From contig JAFVYV010000008.1 in assembly GCA_017508485.1 (NCBI GenBank), forward strand, positions 1-55,024: a DNA stretch of 55,024 nt, read 5' to 3'. This stretch comes from Clostridia bacterium (GTDB lineage: Bacteria > Bacillota > Clostridia > Christensenellales > Borkfalkiaceae). The position numbers were made by a program, and so were the translations under genes. This document shows, in pieces, positions 1-8,889 of this stretch (the stretch's first letter is position 1; each line of letters begins with the position of its first letter). The notes beneath the pieces were generated by a model. That model searched no databases. It was not told the origin of the DNA and was given only the letters and a program-made list of their open reading frames with translations.

Positions 1-37
1 ATTCCCGCATATCCAATTTTTTTGGTTATATTTTGTT

Positions 38-2044
38 TTAATTCATTACTATATCTTTAAGTTTTTCCCCGCATTTTTGTGCTATTTTTTGAATTTTTTC
101 AATATCAATTTGCCCTAAAAATGCCTCGTCACTTATTTTCTTTGCTAAAAAGATAGATTGAACGGAATAATTTAGATATCCTAAGTCCATCATAGTTTTA
201 CCACTTTGGCGTTGACCCATAAAATCCCCTGCGCCACGCATATCAAAATCATATTCCGAAATTTTAAAACCATCAGTATTGTTTCTTATAATCTTTAGCC
301 TTTCAATCGCCCTTTCAGTATTGCTATTAGTAAGCAAGAAGCAATAACTTTGTTTATCGCCTCTACCTATTCTACCCCTTAACTGGTGAAGCTGTGAAAG
401 TCCAAATCTTTCTGCATTATATATAACCATAATATTAGCGTCTTTTACGTCAACCCCCGTTTCAATTACGGTGGTACTTACTATGCCCATATATTTTTTG
501 TTTTTAAAGTCTTCCATAACGGAAACTTTATCTTTCATTTTACCGTGTATTAAACCTATGTTAAAAGAAAGCCTTTCCGTTAGTTCTTGATGAAGTTCAG
601 TTACACTCATAACTTCACCTTCTTCATCTTCTTCTACCTTAGGGCAAACAAAGTAAATTTGATTGCCGTTTGCAACTTCTTTTTCAATAAAATTTAACAT
701 ATCGTTATATTTTGCATAAGAAACGATATTTGTTTGTATAGGAATTCTAACGCTTGGCTTATCAGGAATTGTTGAAACGTCTAAATCGCCGTAAAATATT
801 AAGGAAAGCGTTCTTGGAATAGGGGTTGCACTCATTACTAATAAATCAGGGAAGTCCCCTTTTTCAGAAAGTTTACTTCTTTGTGAAACGCCAAATCTTT
901 GTTGTTCGTCACAAACACATAACGATAAATTCTTAAATTCAACGTCATCTTCTAAAACGGCGTGTGTTCCTACTAATACATCCGTTATACCAAGTTTTAA
1001 CCCGCCTTTTACAGTCTTTTTTTCCTTTTCCTTCATACTGCCGGATAAAAAATCAACGTTGATGCCGTAAGGCTTAAAAACGGACTTAATAAGTTCATAA
1101 TTTTGTTTTGCTAAAACTTCTGTTGGTGCAAGCATAACTGCTTGATAACCACTTTTAACAGCCATAAAAATAGCGCACATACTAACTGCCGTTTTACCAG
1201 AGCCTACGTCACCTTGAAGTAGCCTATTCATAACTTTTTTGCCTTTTAGGTCGGCAAAAATTTCCGAAACAGCCTTTTTTTGTCCGTTAGTAAACTCAAA
1301 AGGAAATGATGAAACAAAATCTAAAAGTTCTTCCCTTTTACAAGAATATTCGTTTAATCTAACCTGTTCTCTACTTGTTTTTATAAGTTTATATGCAGAA
1401 ATTAAGCCAAAATATTCTTCAATCGCTATTCTTTCACTCGCTTTTGAAAGTTCTTCAAAACTTTCCGGATTATGCACGTTATAATATGCGTGTTGAAGGC
1501 TTGTTAAACCGTATTTTTGTTGTAATTTAAGTGGAATTATGCTTTCAGGTCGTTCTAAATTAACTGAAAGTTTAACTGCATCTCTAAAAACTTTTTGTGG
1601 AAAATTTTTAGGGGTTGAATATTGTGGAACTATACCTTTTAACTTAAAGTTTCTGTCAATAGGTTCAAAAGAAGGGTTGACAAGCGTTACCCCGTTTTTA
1701 TTTTGAACTCTACCATAAAACAAATATTCTTTTCCTACTTGCAACTTATCAACAACGTAAGGTTGGTTAAACCATATAATATTAAAGATAGAACCTTCTT
1801 GTTCTGCCATAACTTTAACGTAGCCAACGCGCTTATAACTAAAACTGTTTTGTGGAATAGTTATAACTTTACCAGTCGTCAAAACCATATCGTTATGATA
1901 GCAGTTTTCAAGCATACAAACGTTTCTTAAGTCTAGATAGCGCCTAGGAAATTGCGTTATTAAGTCTGCAGTAGTTTCTATACCTATTTTATTAAGTTCT
2001 TTACTTCTTTTTTCGTTTATTCCTTTAAGTTTACTTATTTCCAT
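38..2044 (-). CDS. recG: ATP-dependent DNA helicase RecG
   Basis: Superfamily 2 helicase that remodels stalled replication forks and branch-migrates Holliday junctions in the cytoplasm. The 668 residues match the usual RecG size. An N-terminal helix-hairpin-helix/wedge (OB) region (about residues 1-160) is followed by the helicase core, with Walker A GDVGSGKT near residue 280, a motif II box, motif III SATPIPRT and the C-terminal QLRGRIGRG motif. Motif II reads DEQQRFG, whereas RecG normally has DEQHRFG, a mild substitution. The ATG lies only about ten bases past a hairpin terminator that ends the upstream fakA-like gene, and no Shine-Dalgarno site is visible. Expression must therefore come from readthrough or an unusual start. 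Product assignment is secure. Confidence 0.95.
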   Translation of the reverse strand: MEISKLKGINEKRSKELNKIGIETTADLITQFPRRYLDLRNVCMLENCYHNDMVLTTGKVITIPQNSFSYKRVGYVKVMAEQEGSIFNIIWFNQPYVVDKLQVGKEYLFYGRVQNKNGVTLVNPSFEPIDRNFKLKGIVPQYSTPKNFPQKVFRDAVKLSVNLERPESIIPLKLQQKYGLTSLQHAYYNVHNPESFEELSKASERIAIEEYFGLISAYKLIKTSREQVRLNEYSCKREELLDFVSSFPFEFTNGQKKAVSEIFADLKGKKVMNRLLQGDVGSGKTAVSMCAIFMAVKSGYQAVMLAPTEVLAKQNYELIKSVFKPYGINVDFLSGSMKEKEKKTVKGGLKLGITDVLVGTHAVLEDDVEFKNLSLCVCDEQQRFGVSQRSKLSEKGDFPDLLVMSATPIPRTLSLIFYGDLDVSTIPDKPSVRIPIQTNIVSYAKYNDMLNFIEKEVANGNQIYFVCPKVEEDEEGEVMSVTELHQELTERLSFNIGLIHGKMKDKVSVMEDFKNKKYMGIVSTTVIETGVDVKDANIMVIYNAERFGLSQLHQLRGRIGRGDKQSYCFLLTNSNTERAIERLKIIRNNTDGFKISEYDFDMRGAGDFMGQRQSGKTMMDLGYLNYSVQSIFLAKKISDEAFLGQIDIEKIQKIAQKCGEKLKDIVMN

Positions 2045-2052
2045 AATGTTAT

Positions 2053-2083
2053 TAAAAAAGAGAAAGTTTCCTTTCTCTTTTAC
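2053..2083 (-). terminator. Rho-independent terminator between fakA-like gene and recG
   Basis: An 11-bp stem (AAAAGAGAAAG pairing with CTTTCTCTTTT) with a GAAA loop and a T run on the minus strand. It ends the asp23-fakA transcript immediately before the recG start codon. Confidence 0.75.
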
Positions 2084-2084
2084 T

Positions 2085-3716
2085 TTATTCTAAAGATACG
2101 TAATAATAGTAGATTGGTTGACCACCCTTTTGAACTTGAACGTCACAAGAAGGATACTTTTCTTGAACAACGTCAGCTAAAGCATTTGCATCTTCTTCAC
2201 TTACTTCTTCGCCATAATAAAGAGTGATAACGTCTTCATTTGACCTTAATTTTTCAATTAAATCAATTGTAACCTTTGAAATATCTTTGCCTTTTGCTAA
2301 TATCTTTTTGTTATCAAGCCCCATAATGTCGCCAACGTTTAAGTCAAAGCCGTCCATCTTAGTCTTTCTAACCGCATACGTTACTTGACCAACAACCACG
2401 TTGTCAAGTGCGTGTATCATATTAGTTTTGTTTTGGTCAACAGAACTTTCTGGGTCAAAAGAAAGGGCCGCTGTAAAGCCTTGTGGAATATTTTTTGTTG
2501 GAATTACGTGGATAACTCTATTTTCAACAAGTGCTTTTGCTTGTTCTGCCGCTAATATAATGTTTTTATTATTAGGGAAAACGAATACGTCTTTTGCATT
2601 TATTCTTTGAACGGCATCTGCAATATCACTTGCACTTGGGTTCATTGATTGACCCCCTGTGATAATTTCATCTACCATTAAGTCCTTAAATATTGCAGTT
2701 AAACCGTCACCTGCTGAAACGGCAAGCATACCCATAGGTTTGGTTTCTTCTGCATATTTTTCCATCAATGCTCTGTTTTGTTCAAGCATATTTTCAATCT
2801 TAAGTTTATCAAGTTCGCCAAGAACTAATGCTTTTGTTAAGGCAACGCCTGGTTGATTTGTGTGAACGTGAACTTTAACAAGGTCAAGGTCACCAATAAC
2901 GATAACTGAATCACCTATAGTCATTAAGAATTCTCTTAATCTTTCAATATCTGCTATAGTCGTCTTTTTCTTTAAGTTTACAATAAAGAATTCAGTACAG
3001 TAAGCGAACTCAATAGCACCAAAACTCATTATACCTGCGTGTTCCATAACAGTTTCGGCAGATTGAGCAGTTGAAACCATTTGGTCTTCACCGCCTACCT
3101 TTTCGCCCATTAGTGCCTTATACATACCTTCGTATAAGAATAACAAGCCTTTACCACCTGCATCAACAACACCGGCTTTTTTAAGTACTGGTAAAAGTTC
3201 AGGCGTTAAGTCTAACGCTTCTTTTGCCTTATTGATAATTTCTGGTAAGAAAGTTTCAAAATCTTTATGTTTAGACTTGATGCTTTGTGCGTGTTCTGCC
3301 ACCATTCTTGCAACGGTAAGCATTGTACCTTCTTTTGGTTTTGAAACTGCGCCGTACGCAACTTCTGCACCTGATACTAACGCTTGAGCAAATAGTTTTG
3401 TATCAATTTCCTTTGCGTTTTTAAGAGTGTTGCAAAAACCTCTTAAAATTTGAGATAGGATAACGCCAGAGTTACCTCTTGCACCCCTTAATGCCCCTTT
3501 TGAAACGGCTTCTGCTACGTTTTCAATAGTACTGTTGTTAATTTCCATTAAAGACTTAACTGCAGATTGTATTGTTAAAGACATATTTGTTCCAGTATCT
3601 CCATCAGGAACTGGGAAAACGTTTAACGCGTCAATATTAACGCGGTTTATTTCAATCAATTTTGATGCTGTCCATATCATTGATTTGAGCATTACCCCAT
3701 TCAATGTTTTTTGCAT
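2085..3716 (-). CDS. fakA: DAK-domain fatty acid kinase-like protein (FakA/YloV family)
   Basis: Likely the kinase subunit that phosphorylates fatty acids bound to DegV/FakB proteins in the cytoplasm so they can enter phospholipid synthesis. An N-terminal DhaL/DAK2 nucleotide-binding domain covers about residues 1-200, with the metal-binding motif PVPDGDTGTNM near residues 36-46 and GARGNSGVILSQI near 95. A middle domain and a C-terminal DegV-like segment complete the 543 residues, the normal length for YloV-type proteins. It sits 30 bases downstream of asp23, the classic yloU-yloV pairing of Bacillota, where the operon often continues to recG as here. No fakB/DegV gene is visible in the window. 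The family is certain; the fatty acid substrate is inferred from homologues. Confidence 0.9.
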   Translation of the reverse strand: MQKTLNGVMLKSMIWTASKLIEINRVNIDALNVFPVPDGDTGTNMSLTIQSAVKSLMEINNSTIENVAEAVSKGALRGARGNSGVILSQILRGFCNTLKNAKEIDTKLFAQALVSGAEVAYGAVSKPKEGTMLTVARMVAEHAQSIKSKHKDFETFLPEIINKAKEALDLTPELLPVLKKAGVVDAGGKGLLFLYEGMYKALMGEKVGGEDQMVSTAQSAETVMEHAGIMSFGAIEFAYCTEFFIVNLKKKTTIADIERLREFLMTIGDSVIVIGDLDLVKVHVHTNQPGVALTKALVLGELDKLKIENMLEQNRALMEKYAEETKPMGMLAVSAGDGLTAIFKDLMVDEIITGGQSMNPSASDIADAVQRINAKDVFVFPNNKNIILAAEQAKALVENRVIHVIPTKNIPQGFTAALSFDPESSVDQNKTNMIHALDNVVVGQVTYAVRKTKMDGFDLNVGDIMGLDNKKILAKGKDISKVTIDLIEKLRSNEDVITLYYGEEVSEEDANALADVVQEKYPSCDVQVQKGGQPIYYYYVSLE

Positions 3717-3746
3717 AGTACACCCCTTTTATCTAAAATTTACCGA

Positions 3747-4097
3747 TTATAATCTAATACCCATGACGTTGATGTTAACAGTATCAACTACCATGCCGGT
3801 AAACCCTTCAACCTTATATTTAATAGATTCTTTTAACGATTCAGCAACGGCTTTAATTGAAACGCCGTATTTAACGATAACTGAAAGGTCAATAAAAATT
3901 CTATCGCCTACAGTTTTAACTCTAACACCTTTAGCAATAGAACCACGACATAAAAATTCCATTATGGTATGAAACACGTTTTGTGGAACAAATTCAACCA
4001 CGCCATAACAGTCCGCAGCTACGTGAGCAACGAACTTTGCAATAGACTTATTTGAAATTGCTATTTGACCATAAACGTTTTTTGTTTTTACGAACAT
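3747..4097 (-). CDS. Asp23/Gls24 family envelope stress protein
   Basis: A small (116 residue) Asp23/YloU-type protein of unknown exact biochemical role, linked in Gram-positives to the cell envelope and alkaline or general stress. It has the family pattern: an N-terminal GQIAISNKSIAKFVAHVA segment, VKTVGDRIFIDLSVIVKYG in the middle, and a conserved C-terminal VDTVNINVMGIRL. It starts the asp23-fakA operon with a good Shine-Dalgarno site (AAGGAG seven bases before the ATG) and a sigma-A promoter upstream. No membrane segment is visible. Confidence 0.9.
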   Translation of the reverse strand: MFVKTKNVYGQIAISNKSIAKFVAHVAADCYGVVEFVPQNVFHTIMEFLCRGSIAKGVRVKTVGDRIFIDLSVIVKYGVSIKAVAESLKESIKYKVEGFTGMVVDTVNINVMGIRL

Positions 4098-4123
4098 AAT
4101 GTCTCCTTATCTTATCACGATAT

Positions 4124-4152
4124 ATTTTACAATATTTATCTCTCTTTTGCAA
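4124..4152 (-). promoter_or_regulatory. Sigma-A promoter of asp23-fakA operon
   Basis: Minus-strand -35 TTGCAA (4147-4152) and -10 TAAAAT (4124-4129) are separated by 17 bases. The site lies about 27 bases upstream of the asp23 start. Confidence 0.7.
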
Positions 4153-4232
4153 GGAATTTATAAAAAAAATAAAAATTTTATAGAAATTAAAAAATATTTT
4201 ATGACATTTTTATGGAAAACATATTAAATTTG

Positions 4233-4261
4233 TTGCTTTTTATAAAATTTTGTGGTAAAGT
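4233..4261 (+). promoter_or_regulatory. Sigma-A promoter of rpmB
   Basis: -35 TTGCTT (4233-4238) and -10 TAAAGT (4256-4261) with a 17-base spacer, about 40 bases before the rpmB start codon and divergent from the asp23 promoter. Confidence 0.65.
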
Positions 4262-4302
4262 GTTTAAGGTAAAAAAATAATAACCTTTTAGGAGGCGAAA
4301 AT

Positions 4303-4494
4303 ATGTCAAGAGTTTGTAGTGTATGTGGTAAAGGTAAATTATCTGGTAATTTAGTTAGTCACTCTAACCGTAAAACTCCACGTTCTTATTCTGCTAACTT
4401 ACAAAAAGTTAAGGTAAGAAACGCTAATGGTTCAGTTAGTACTGAATACGTTTGTGCTCGTTGCTTAAAGAGTGGCAAAGTAGAAAGAGCTTAA
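4303..4494 (+). CDS. rpmB: 50S ribosomal protein L28
   Basis: A 63-residue L28 protein of the large ribosomal subunit. It has the typical N-terminus SRVCSVCGKG, then GNLVSHSNRKTPRSYSANLQ and a second CxxC (CARC) near the C-terminus. The paired cysteine motifs mark the zinc-binding form. Its start is preceded by a strong AGGAGG. It is monocistronic, with its own promoter and a terminator directly after it, and divergent from asp23 as in many Bacillota. Confidence 0.97.
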   Translation: MSRVCSVCGKGKLSGNLVSHSNRKTPRSYSANLQKVKVRNANGSVSTEYVCARCLKSGKVERA

Positions 4495-4512
4495 TAAAAT
4501 TAGCAAATTAAG

Positions 4513-4545
4513 AAGGCTTTGGTTTTCCAAAGCCTTTTTTGTTTT
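4513..4545 (+). terminator. Terminator of rpmB
   Basis: Hairpin AAGGCTTTGG / CCAAAGCCTT followed by a T run on the plus strand, just after the rpmB stop codon. Confidence 0.85.
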
Positions 4546-4563
4546 TACCTAATATTTTGCTGT

Positions 4564-4596
4564 AAAAAAAGGCGTTTAGTTAAACGCCTTTTCGTT
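4564..4596 (-). terminator. Terminator of the dapA-dapB-lysA operon
   Basis: Hairpin GGCGTTTA / TAAACGCC flanked by A and T runs. It lies just beyond the lysA stop codon and reads as a terminator on the minus strand. Confidence 0.8.
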
Positions 4597-4601
4597 ATAT
4601 T

Positions 4602-5894
4602 TTATAATTCGTTTTTAATAATATCTTCAAAACTTTCTCTTTTAACAACAACCCTACTTTTGCCATCTTTTACCATAACGATAGGTGGTCTTGGAATTCT
4701 ATTATAGTTTGATGCCATTGAATAATTATAAGCACCCGTACATAAAACGGCTATAATATCATCTCTTTCAGGTTTTGCAATTTTTACGTTTTCTTGTATA
4801 ATATCGCCACTTTCACAACAACGACCTGCAATAGTGCAAATATAGTCTTCCTTTTTATCCCCTTTAGTTGCATTTATTACGGTATAATTTGAACCGTATA
4901 AAGCATATCTTGGGTTATCAGTCATACCACCGTCAATTGAAACGTAATTCCTAATGCCTTTTATTTCTTTAATACTACCAACTGAATATAAAGTTAAACC
5001 AGAATCAGCAACCATACTTCTACCAGGTTCGATAAAAATAGTTGGCATTTTTATATTATTTTCTTTAACTTTTTCCTTTAATAAAGTAGCAATTTTAGAA
5101 AGGTTTTGTTGATAATCAATAAAGCCGTCACTTTCAACGTATCTACAAGCAAAACCACCACCGATATCAAGAATTTCAGTATCAAAATTAAATTCTTTTT
5201 TTATCTTTCCAAGATAATTTACCATAGTATTTACTGCCATTAAGAAAGGTTCTACTTCAAATATTTGTGAACCTATATGACAATGGAAACCCATTAGTTT
5301 TACGTTATCAAGCGTTAAGGCAAACTTAACAATTTCATCTGCTTGGCCAGTCTCAATAGCAACACCAAATTTAGAGTCAACTTGACCTGTTGAAATTGAT
5401 GCGTGAGTGTGCGGGTCAATACCAGGGGTTAACCTTATAATAACCTTTTGAGTTATACCTTTTTTTGATGCTATTTCATTAATTTTGCTAAGTTCTTCAA
5501 AATTATCTGCAACAAAATAACCTAATCCGTTATCAATAGCAAACTTTATATCTTCATCAGTTTTATTATTTCCGTGAAAAAACACTTTTTCCATAGGAAA
5601 ATCAATGGAAATTGCAGTATATAATTCCCCAGAAGAAACAACGTCTATACCAATTCCTTCTTCTTTAGCAATTCTATAAATTTCTTTAAAACATAAGGCT
5701 TTACTTGCAAAAAGTGGCAAAGAAGAATTGCTAAATTCTTGCATTGCTTTTTTGTAAAGTCTCATGCGTTCTCTTATTCTGTTTTCATCAATAACCATTA
5801 AAGGCGTACCATACTCTTTTGCAAGTAAAGTAGTGTCCATATTTGCAAAAGAAAGTCTTCCTTCTTGATTAATTTTTAGATTATCGTGTAACAT
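4602..5894 (-). CDS. lysA: Diaminopimelate decarboxylase
   Basis: PLP enzyme that decarboxylates meso-diaminopimelate to L-lysine, the last step of lysine synthesis in the cytoplasm. The 430 residues are typical. The PLP lysine is in FASKALC (about residue 65). The glycine-rich phosphate loop is DIGGGF near 250, EPGRSMVADSG follows near 295, and the active-site cysteine is in GRCCESGDII near 355. It is the last gene of dapA-dapB-lysA, starting one base from the dapB stop codon. Control is expected through the lysine riboswitch upstream of dapA. Confidence 0.95.
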   Translation of the reverse strand: MLHDNLKINQEGRLSFANMDTTLLAKEYGTPLMVIDENRIRERMRLYKKAMQEFSNSSLPLFASKALCFKEIYRIAKEEGIGIDVVSSGELYTAISIDFPMEKVFFHGNNKTDEDIKFAIDNGLGYFVADNFEELSKINEIASKKGITQKVIIRLTPGIDPHTHASISTGQVDSKFGVAIETGQADEIVKFALTLDNVKLMGFHCHIGSQIFEVEPFLMAVNTMVNYLGKIKKEFNFDTEILDIGGGFACRYVESDGFIDYQQNLSKIATLLKEKVKENNIKMPTIFIEPGRSMVADSGLTLYSVGSIKEIKGIRNYVSIDGGMTDNPRYALYGSNYTVINATKGDKKEDYICTIAGRCCESGDIIQENVKIAKPERDDIIAVLCTGAYNYSMASNYNRIPRPPIVMVKDGKSRVVVKRESFEDIIKNEL

Positions 5895-5895
5895 T

Positions 5896-6651
5896 TTAAT
5901 TTTCTTTGGCTTTTACCATATCTTTCATATTGTATAAGCCTTTTTCCTTTTTAGTTATAAATTGAGCAGCGGCAATACCCCCTTCAGCAAGTAAAGCCCT
6001 TGAATATGCTTCGTGCTTTAAGGTTATTACTTCAGTATCCGTTCCTATAATAACTTCGTGTATTCCAACGATACCACCAACTCTTACGGCGCTTATGCCG
6101 ATATCTTCCTTTTCTCTTTTTGCTTGTCCGTCACGACCCCTAACGATTTTTCCGTTAGGGCGAACTTCTTTAACTGCGTTTGCTATCATTAAAGCCGTAC
6201 CACTTGGACTATCAAGTTTTCTATTGTGGTGAGTTTCAACAATTTCAACGTCAGCGTCAGGCATTGCTTCAACTGCTTTTTTAGCAAGTTCCATTAAAAG
6301 CGCAATACCCATTGACATATTGCCAGACATAAATACAGGCACTTCTTTTGCCGTATTATTAATAATTTCAATTTCTTCTTCCGTATGACAGGTTGTAGCA
6401 ATTACAAGTGGAATTTTCTTTTCCACAGCATATTCGCATAAATTTTTTGTAGCAGTATGAATAGAAAAGTCTATTAAAACGTCTGCTTTATCTTTTACAC
6501 TACTTAATTTTGAATAGGTTTTAACGCAGTCGTCATCTTTAAAAATTACGTCAACAAGCCCTGCAAGTGAAGAATCTCTATAACCTTCTTCAACTAACTT
6601 TGCAAGTTCAATACCCATTCTGCCACCGGCACCATTTATTATAACTTTCAT
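5896..6651 (-). CDS. dapB: 4-hydroxy-tetrahydrodipicolinate reductase
   Basis: NAD(P)H-dependent reductase of the DAP/lysine pathway acting on the DapA product. The Rossmann motif NGAGGRMG is at residues 6-13. The catalytic segment ETHHNRKLDSPSGTA, with its paired histidines and Lys, lies near 143-157. The C-terminal part has the usual GTDTEVITLKHEAYSR. The length of 251 residues is normal. It lies nine bases after dapA, with a GGGG-type Shine-Dalgarno site, and is co-transcribed with lysA. The organism also carries dpaA/dpaB, which draw on the same precursor pool during sporulation. Confidence 0.95.
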   Translation of the reverse strand: MKVIINGAGGRMGIELAKLVEEGYRDSSLAGLVDVIFKDDDCVKTYSKLSSVKDKADVLIDFSIHTATKNLCEYAVEKKIPLVIATTCHTEEEIEIINNTAKEVPVFMSGNMSMGIALLMELAKKAVEAMPDADVEIVETHHNRKLDSPSGTALMIANAVKEVRPNGKIVRGRDGQAKREKEDIGISAVRVGGIVGIHEVIIGTDTEVITLKHEAYSRALLAEGGIAAAQFITKKEKGLYNMKDMVKAKEN

Positions 6652-6660
6652 CTTTTCCCC

Positions 6661-7548
6661 TTAAACTTTTAAGCCTTGTTCTCTCATTAAATTAAGCATA
6701 ACTTTGCACTTACCTTCGTCCATTTGAGTAAGTGGTAATCTTAAGTAATTTTCGCCAAATCCCATATAGTGCATAGCAGCCTTTACAGGAATAGGGTTTA
6801 CTTCAGAGAATAATGCATCAATTAGTGGATGTAATTCACATTGAAGTCTTGCACTTTCTTTAATATTTCCGTTAAAGAAGTTTGTGCAAATTTCCTTAGT
6901 CTTTCTTGGTAAAAGGTTAGATAAAACTGATATAGCACCTATACCACCCATTGACATTAAAGGAACAATTTGGTCGTCGTTACCTGAATATAAATCAAGT
7001 TTGCCGTTAACACGTCTCATAGTTTCTACAATTTTTGAAATATCGCCGTTTGCTTCTTTAATAGCAACGATATTTTCGTGGTCGGCAAGTGCTTCGTAAG
7101 TAGCAGGTTCAATGTTAACACCCGTTCTACTTGGCACGTTATATAAAATAACCGGGCTAGTACTGTGGTCTGCAATTTGTTCAAACATTTTTACTAAACC
7201 CTTTTGAGTTGCTTTATTGTAATAAGGCGTTACAACTAAAACACCGTCAACACCAACTTCATTAGCACATTTTGTTAAGTCTAAAGCATAAGAAGTGTCA
7301 TTGCTACCTGTTCCTGCAATAATAGGTATTCTTTTGTTTGCTCTCTTAACTGCAAATTCAATGGCTGCTCTATGTTCGTCGTCAGTTAAAGTAGATGCTT
7401 CACCAGTCGTTCCACAAACAACTAAAGCGTCTATACCTTCTTCAATTTGCCAGTCAATAAGTCTACCAAAATTATCGTAATCAATACCGTTTTCCGTAAG
7501 TGGTGTAATAAGCGCTGTTGCAATTCCTTTAAAAATTGTCTTTTTCAT
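6661..7548 (-). CDS. dapA: 4-hydroxy-tetrahydrodipicolinate synthase
   Basis: Condenses pyruvate with aspartate semialdehyde, the committed step to DAP, lysine and dipicolinate. This is a 295-residue TIM-barrel aldolase with GTTGEAST near residue 46, the catalytic tyrosine in YNVPSRTG near 135, and the Schiff-base lysine in AIKEANGD near 163. The start is set by AAGGAG nine bases upstream. It is the first gene of the operon and directly follows a lysine riboswitch with a terminator, so transcription should fall when lysine is abundant. Confidence 0.96.
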   Translation of the reverse strand: MKKTIFKGIATALITPLTENGIDYDNFGRLIDWQIEEGIDALVVCGTTGEASTLTDDEHRAAIEFAVKRANKRIPIIAGTGSNDTSYALDLTKCANEVGVDGVLVVTPYYNKATQKGLVKMFEQIADHSTSPVILYNVPSRTGVNIEPATYEALADHENIVAIKEANGDISKIVETMRRVNGKLDLYSGNDDQIVPLMSMGGIGAISVLSNLLPRKTKEICTNFFNGNIKESARLQCELHPLIDALFSEVNPIPVKAAMHYMGFGENYLRLPLTQMDEGKCKVMLNLMREQGLKV

Positions 7549-7610
7549 TTTTTGTTTCTCCTTAAAACTTCCTTTTTATATTTATATGCTTTCAATAAAT
7601 AAGGTGTATT

Positions 7611-7645
7611 ACAAATAAAAAACCGAAACTATTTGCTTCGGCCAA
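7611..7645 (-). terminator. Attenuator terminator of the lysine riboswitch
   Basis: Minus-strand hairpin GGCCGAA / TTCGGTT followed by a T run, located between the lysine aptamer and dapA. This is the expected expression platform for transcriptional termination. Confidence 0.7.
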
Positions 7646-7674
7646 AATACATAATAATAAATACTCTTATTATT

Positions 7675-7835
7675 AAATAGCACTCCGCAAAATTGCGACA
7701 GTCAAGCAAATATTATTTTGAATGACCAAGAATAGTTTGGCAAGAACTACCTTTCGGCATCAACACCTTTTATAAAGAACTCTTTTTGCCAAAGATATGC
7801 TCTTTACTACTAATTGTTAAATGCGCCTCTATTTA
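7675..7835 (-). promoter_or_regulatory. Lysine riboswitch (L box) upstream of dapA
   Basis: Reading the minus strand, the conserved lysine-aptamer words appear in order: AGAGGCGC near the 5' end, TTAGTAGT, GATGCCGAAAGGTAG, CTTGGTCA, CTTGACTGTCGC and finally GCGGAGTGCTA. The 5' and 3' ends can pair as the P1 helix. The fold lies between a strong promoter and an attenuator hairpin and controls dapA-dapB-lysA. It also explains the 377-base gap between dapA and manA. The match to the family consensus is clear by eye; no covariance model was run. Confidence 0.9.
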
Positions 7836-7847
7836 TAACGTATTTTT

Positions 7848-7876
7848 ATTATATACTAATAAAAAAAAGTTGTCAA
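7848..7876 (-). promoter_or_regulatory. Sigma-A promoter of the lysine operon
   Basis: Perfect consensus boxes: -35 TTGACA (7871-7876) and -10 TATAAT (7848-7853) with a 17-base spacer, so the transcript begins just before the riboswitch. Confidence 0.85.
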
Positions 7877-7925
7877 ACGATTTTTTATCAAAAACTACCG
7901 TCTAACAACTTAAAATATGCATTTT

Positions 7926-8888
7926 TTAACACTTTACCTTTAATAAAGTTATTTTTCCTTTTATTTTGCACTCTCCTTTAGATGCAGGGATAAATAAACA
8001 GTCCCCTTTTTTTAAGGCAATTTCTTCCCCGTTATTTTCTAAACAACCTTCCCCTTCAATACAAAGCAAAGACTGAAAAGAAGTATCTAAAACGGTAAAA
8101 GAATATTCTTTAACGGTTTCTATCTTTTTAACTTCAAAATACTCGCATCTACAAATAACTTCCGTTTTTGTACCAACAAAAAAGTTAACTAATCTAGTTT
8201 TCTTTTTTATGTCAGGATAGACCTTCATATCCATAACTTTTAATGCATTTTCAAAATCAAGTTTGCGCTTATTATTGTTTTTATCAATCCTATCGTAGTC
8301 GTATATACGATAAGTTACGTTTGAACTTTCTTGAATTTCTGCTATCAAAGTGCCTTTGCCTATTCCGTGAACTGTCCCTGCAGGAACAAAATAGCACTCC
8401 CCTTTTTTTACCTTTATTCTTCTTAAATGCTTATCTAAACTTTTTGTTTCAACTGCATTTTTTAGAATTTTTTCATCAACAGGATGAGTAAAACCTAAAA
8501 CAAGACTTGCATCTTCTTTAGCATCAACTATGTACCACATTTCAGTTTTGCCAAGTTGATTTTCATTTTGCATAGCAAAATTATCATCAGGATGCACTTG
8601 AACTGATACGTCTTCTTTAGCGTCAATAAATTTAATTAATATCGGTAAATCTTTGCCTAAAAACTTGCTACCTAAAATTTCAGGATAAAGGTCAATTACT
8701 TCTTTTAAGGTTTTCCCCTTAAATTCCCCTTGTTTTATAATAGATAAACCGTCTTTATGAGTAGAACACTCCCAAGTTTCGGCAAGTGGAGTTGAAAAAA
8801 TATTCTTTCCAAACTCTTCGTTTAGCCTATTTCCACCCCAAATATAATCTTTACCAATTGGTTGAAGTTTTAAAATTCCAACTTTCAT
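7926..8888 (-). CDS. manA: Mannose-6-phosphate isomerase, type I (short form)
   Basis: Zinc-dependent interconversion of fructose-6-P and mannose-6-P, feeding GDP-mannose or mannose use. A cupin protein of about 320 residues when started at MKVGILKLQP, close to the short Bacillus-type ManA. Zinc and active-site segments are VQVHPDDNFA, EMWYIVDA and the GTVHGIGKG to RIYDYDR region. The frame extends nine codons further upstream into manC, but the internal ATG gives the family N-terminus and abuts the manC stop codon. It is co-transcribed with manC, which supports a role in GDP-mannose supply for surface glycans. Confidence 0.9.
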   Translation of the reverse strand: MKVGILKLQPIGKDYIWGGNRLNEEFGKNIFSTPLAETWECSTHKDGLSIIKQGEFKGKTLKEVIDLYPEILGSKFLGKDLPILIKFIDAKEDVSVQVHPDDNFAMQNENQLGKTEMWYIVDAKEDASLVLGFTHPVDEKILKNAVETKSLDKHLRRIKVKKGECYFVPAGTVHGIGKGTLIAEIQESSNVTYRIYDYDRIDKNNNKRKLDFENALKVMDMKVYPDIKKKTRLVNFFVGTKTEVICRCEYFEVKKIETVKEYSFTVLDTSFQSLLCIEGEGCLENNGEEIALKKGDCLFIPASKGECKIKGKITLLKVKC

Positions 8889-8889
8889 A

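Noticed and set aside
7611..7835. T-box leader upstream of dapA
   Set aside because: The conserved words are those of the lysine aptamer, and no T-box motif or specifier loop is seen.
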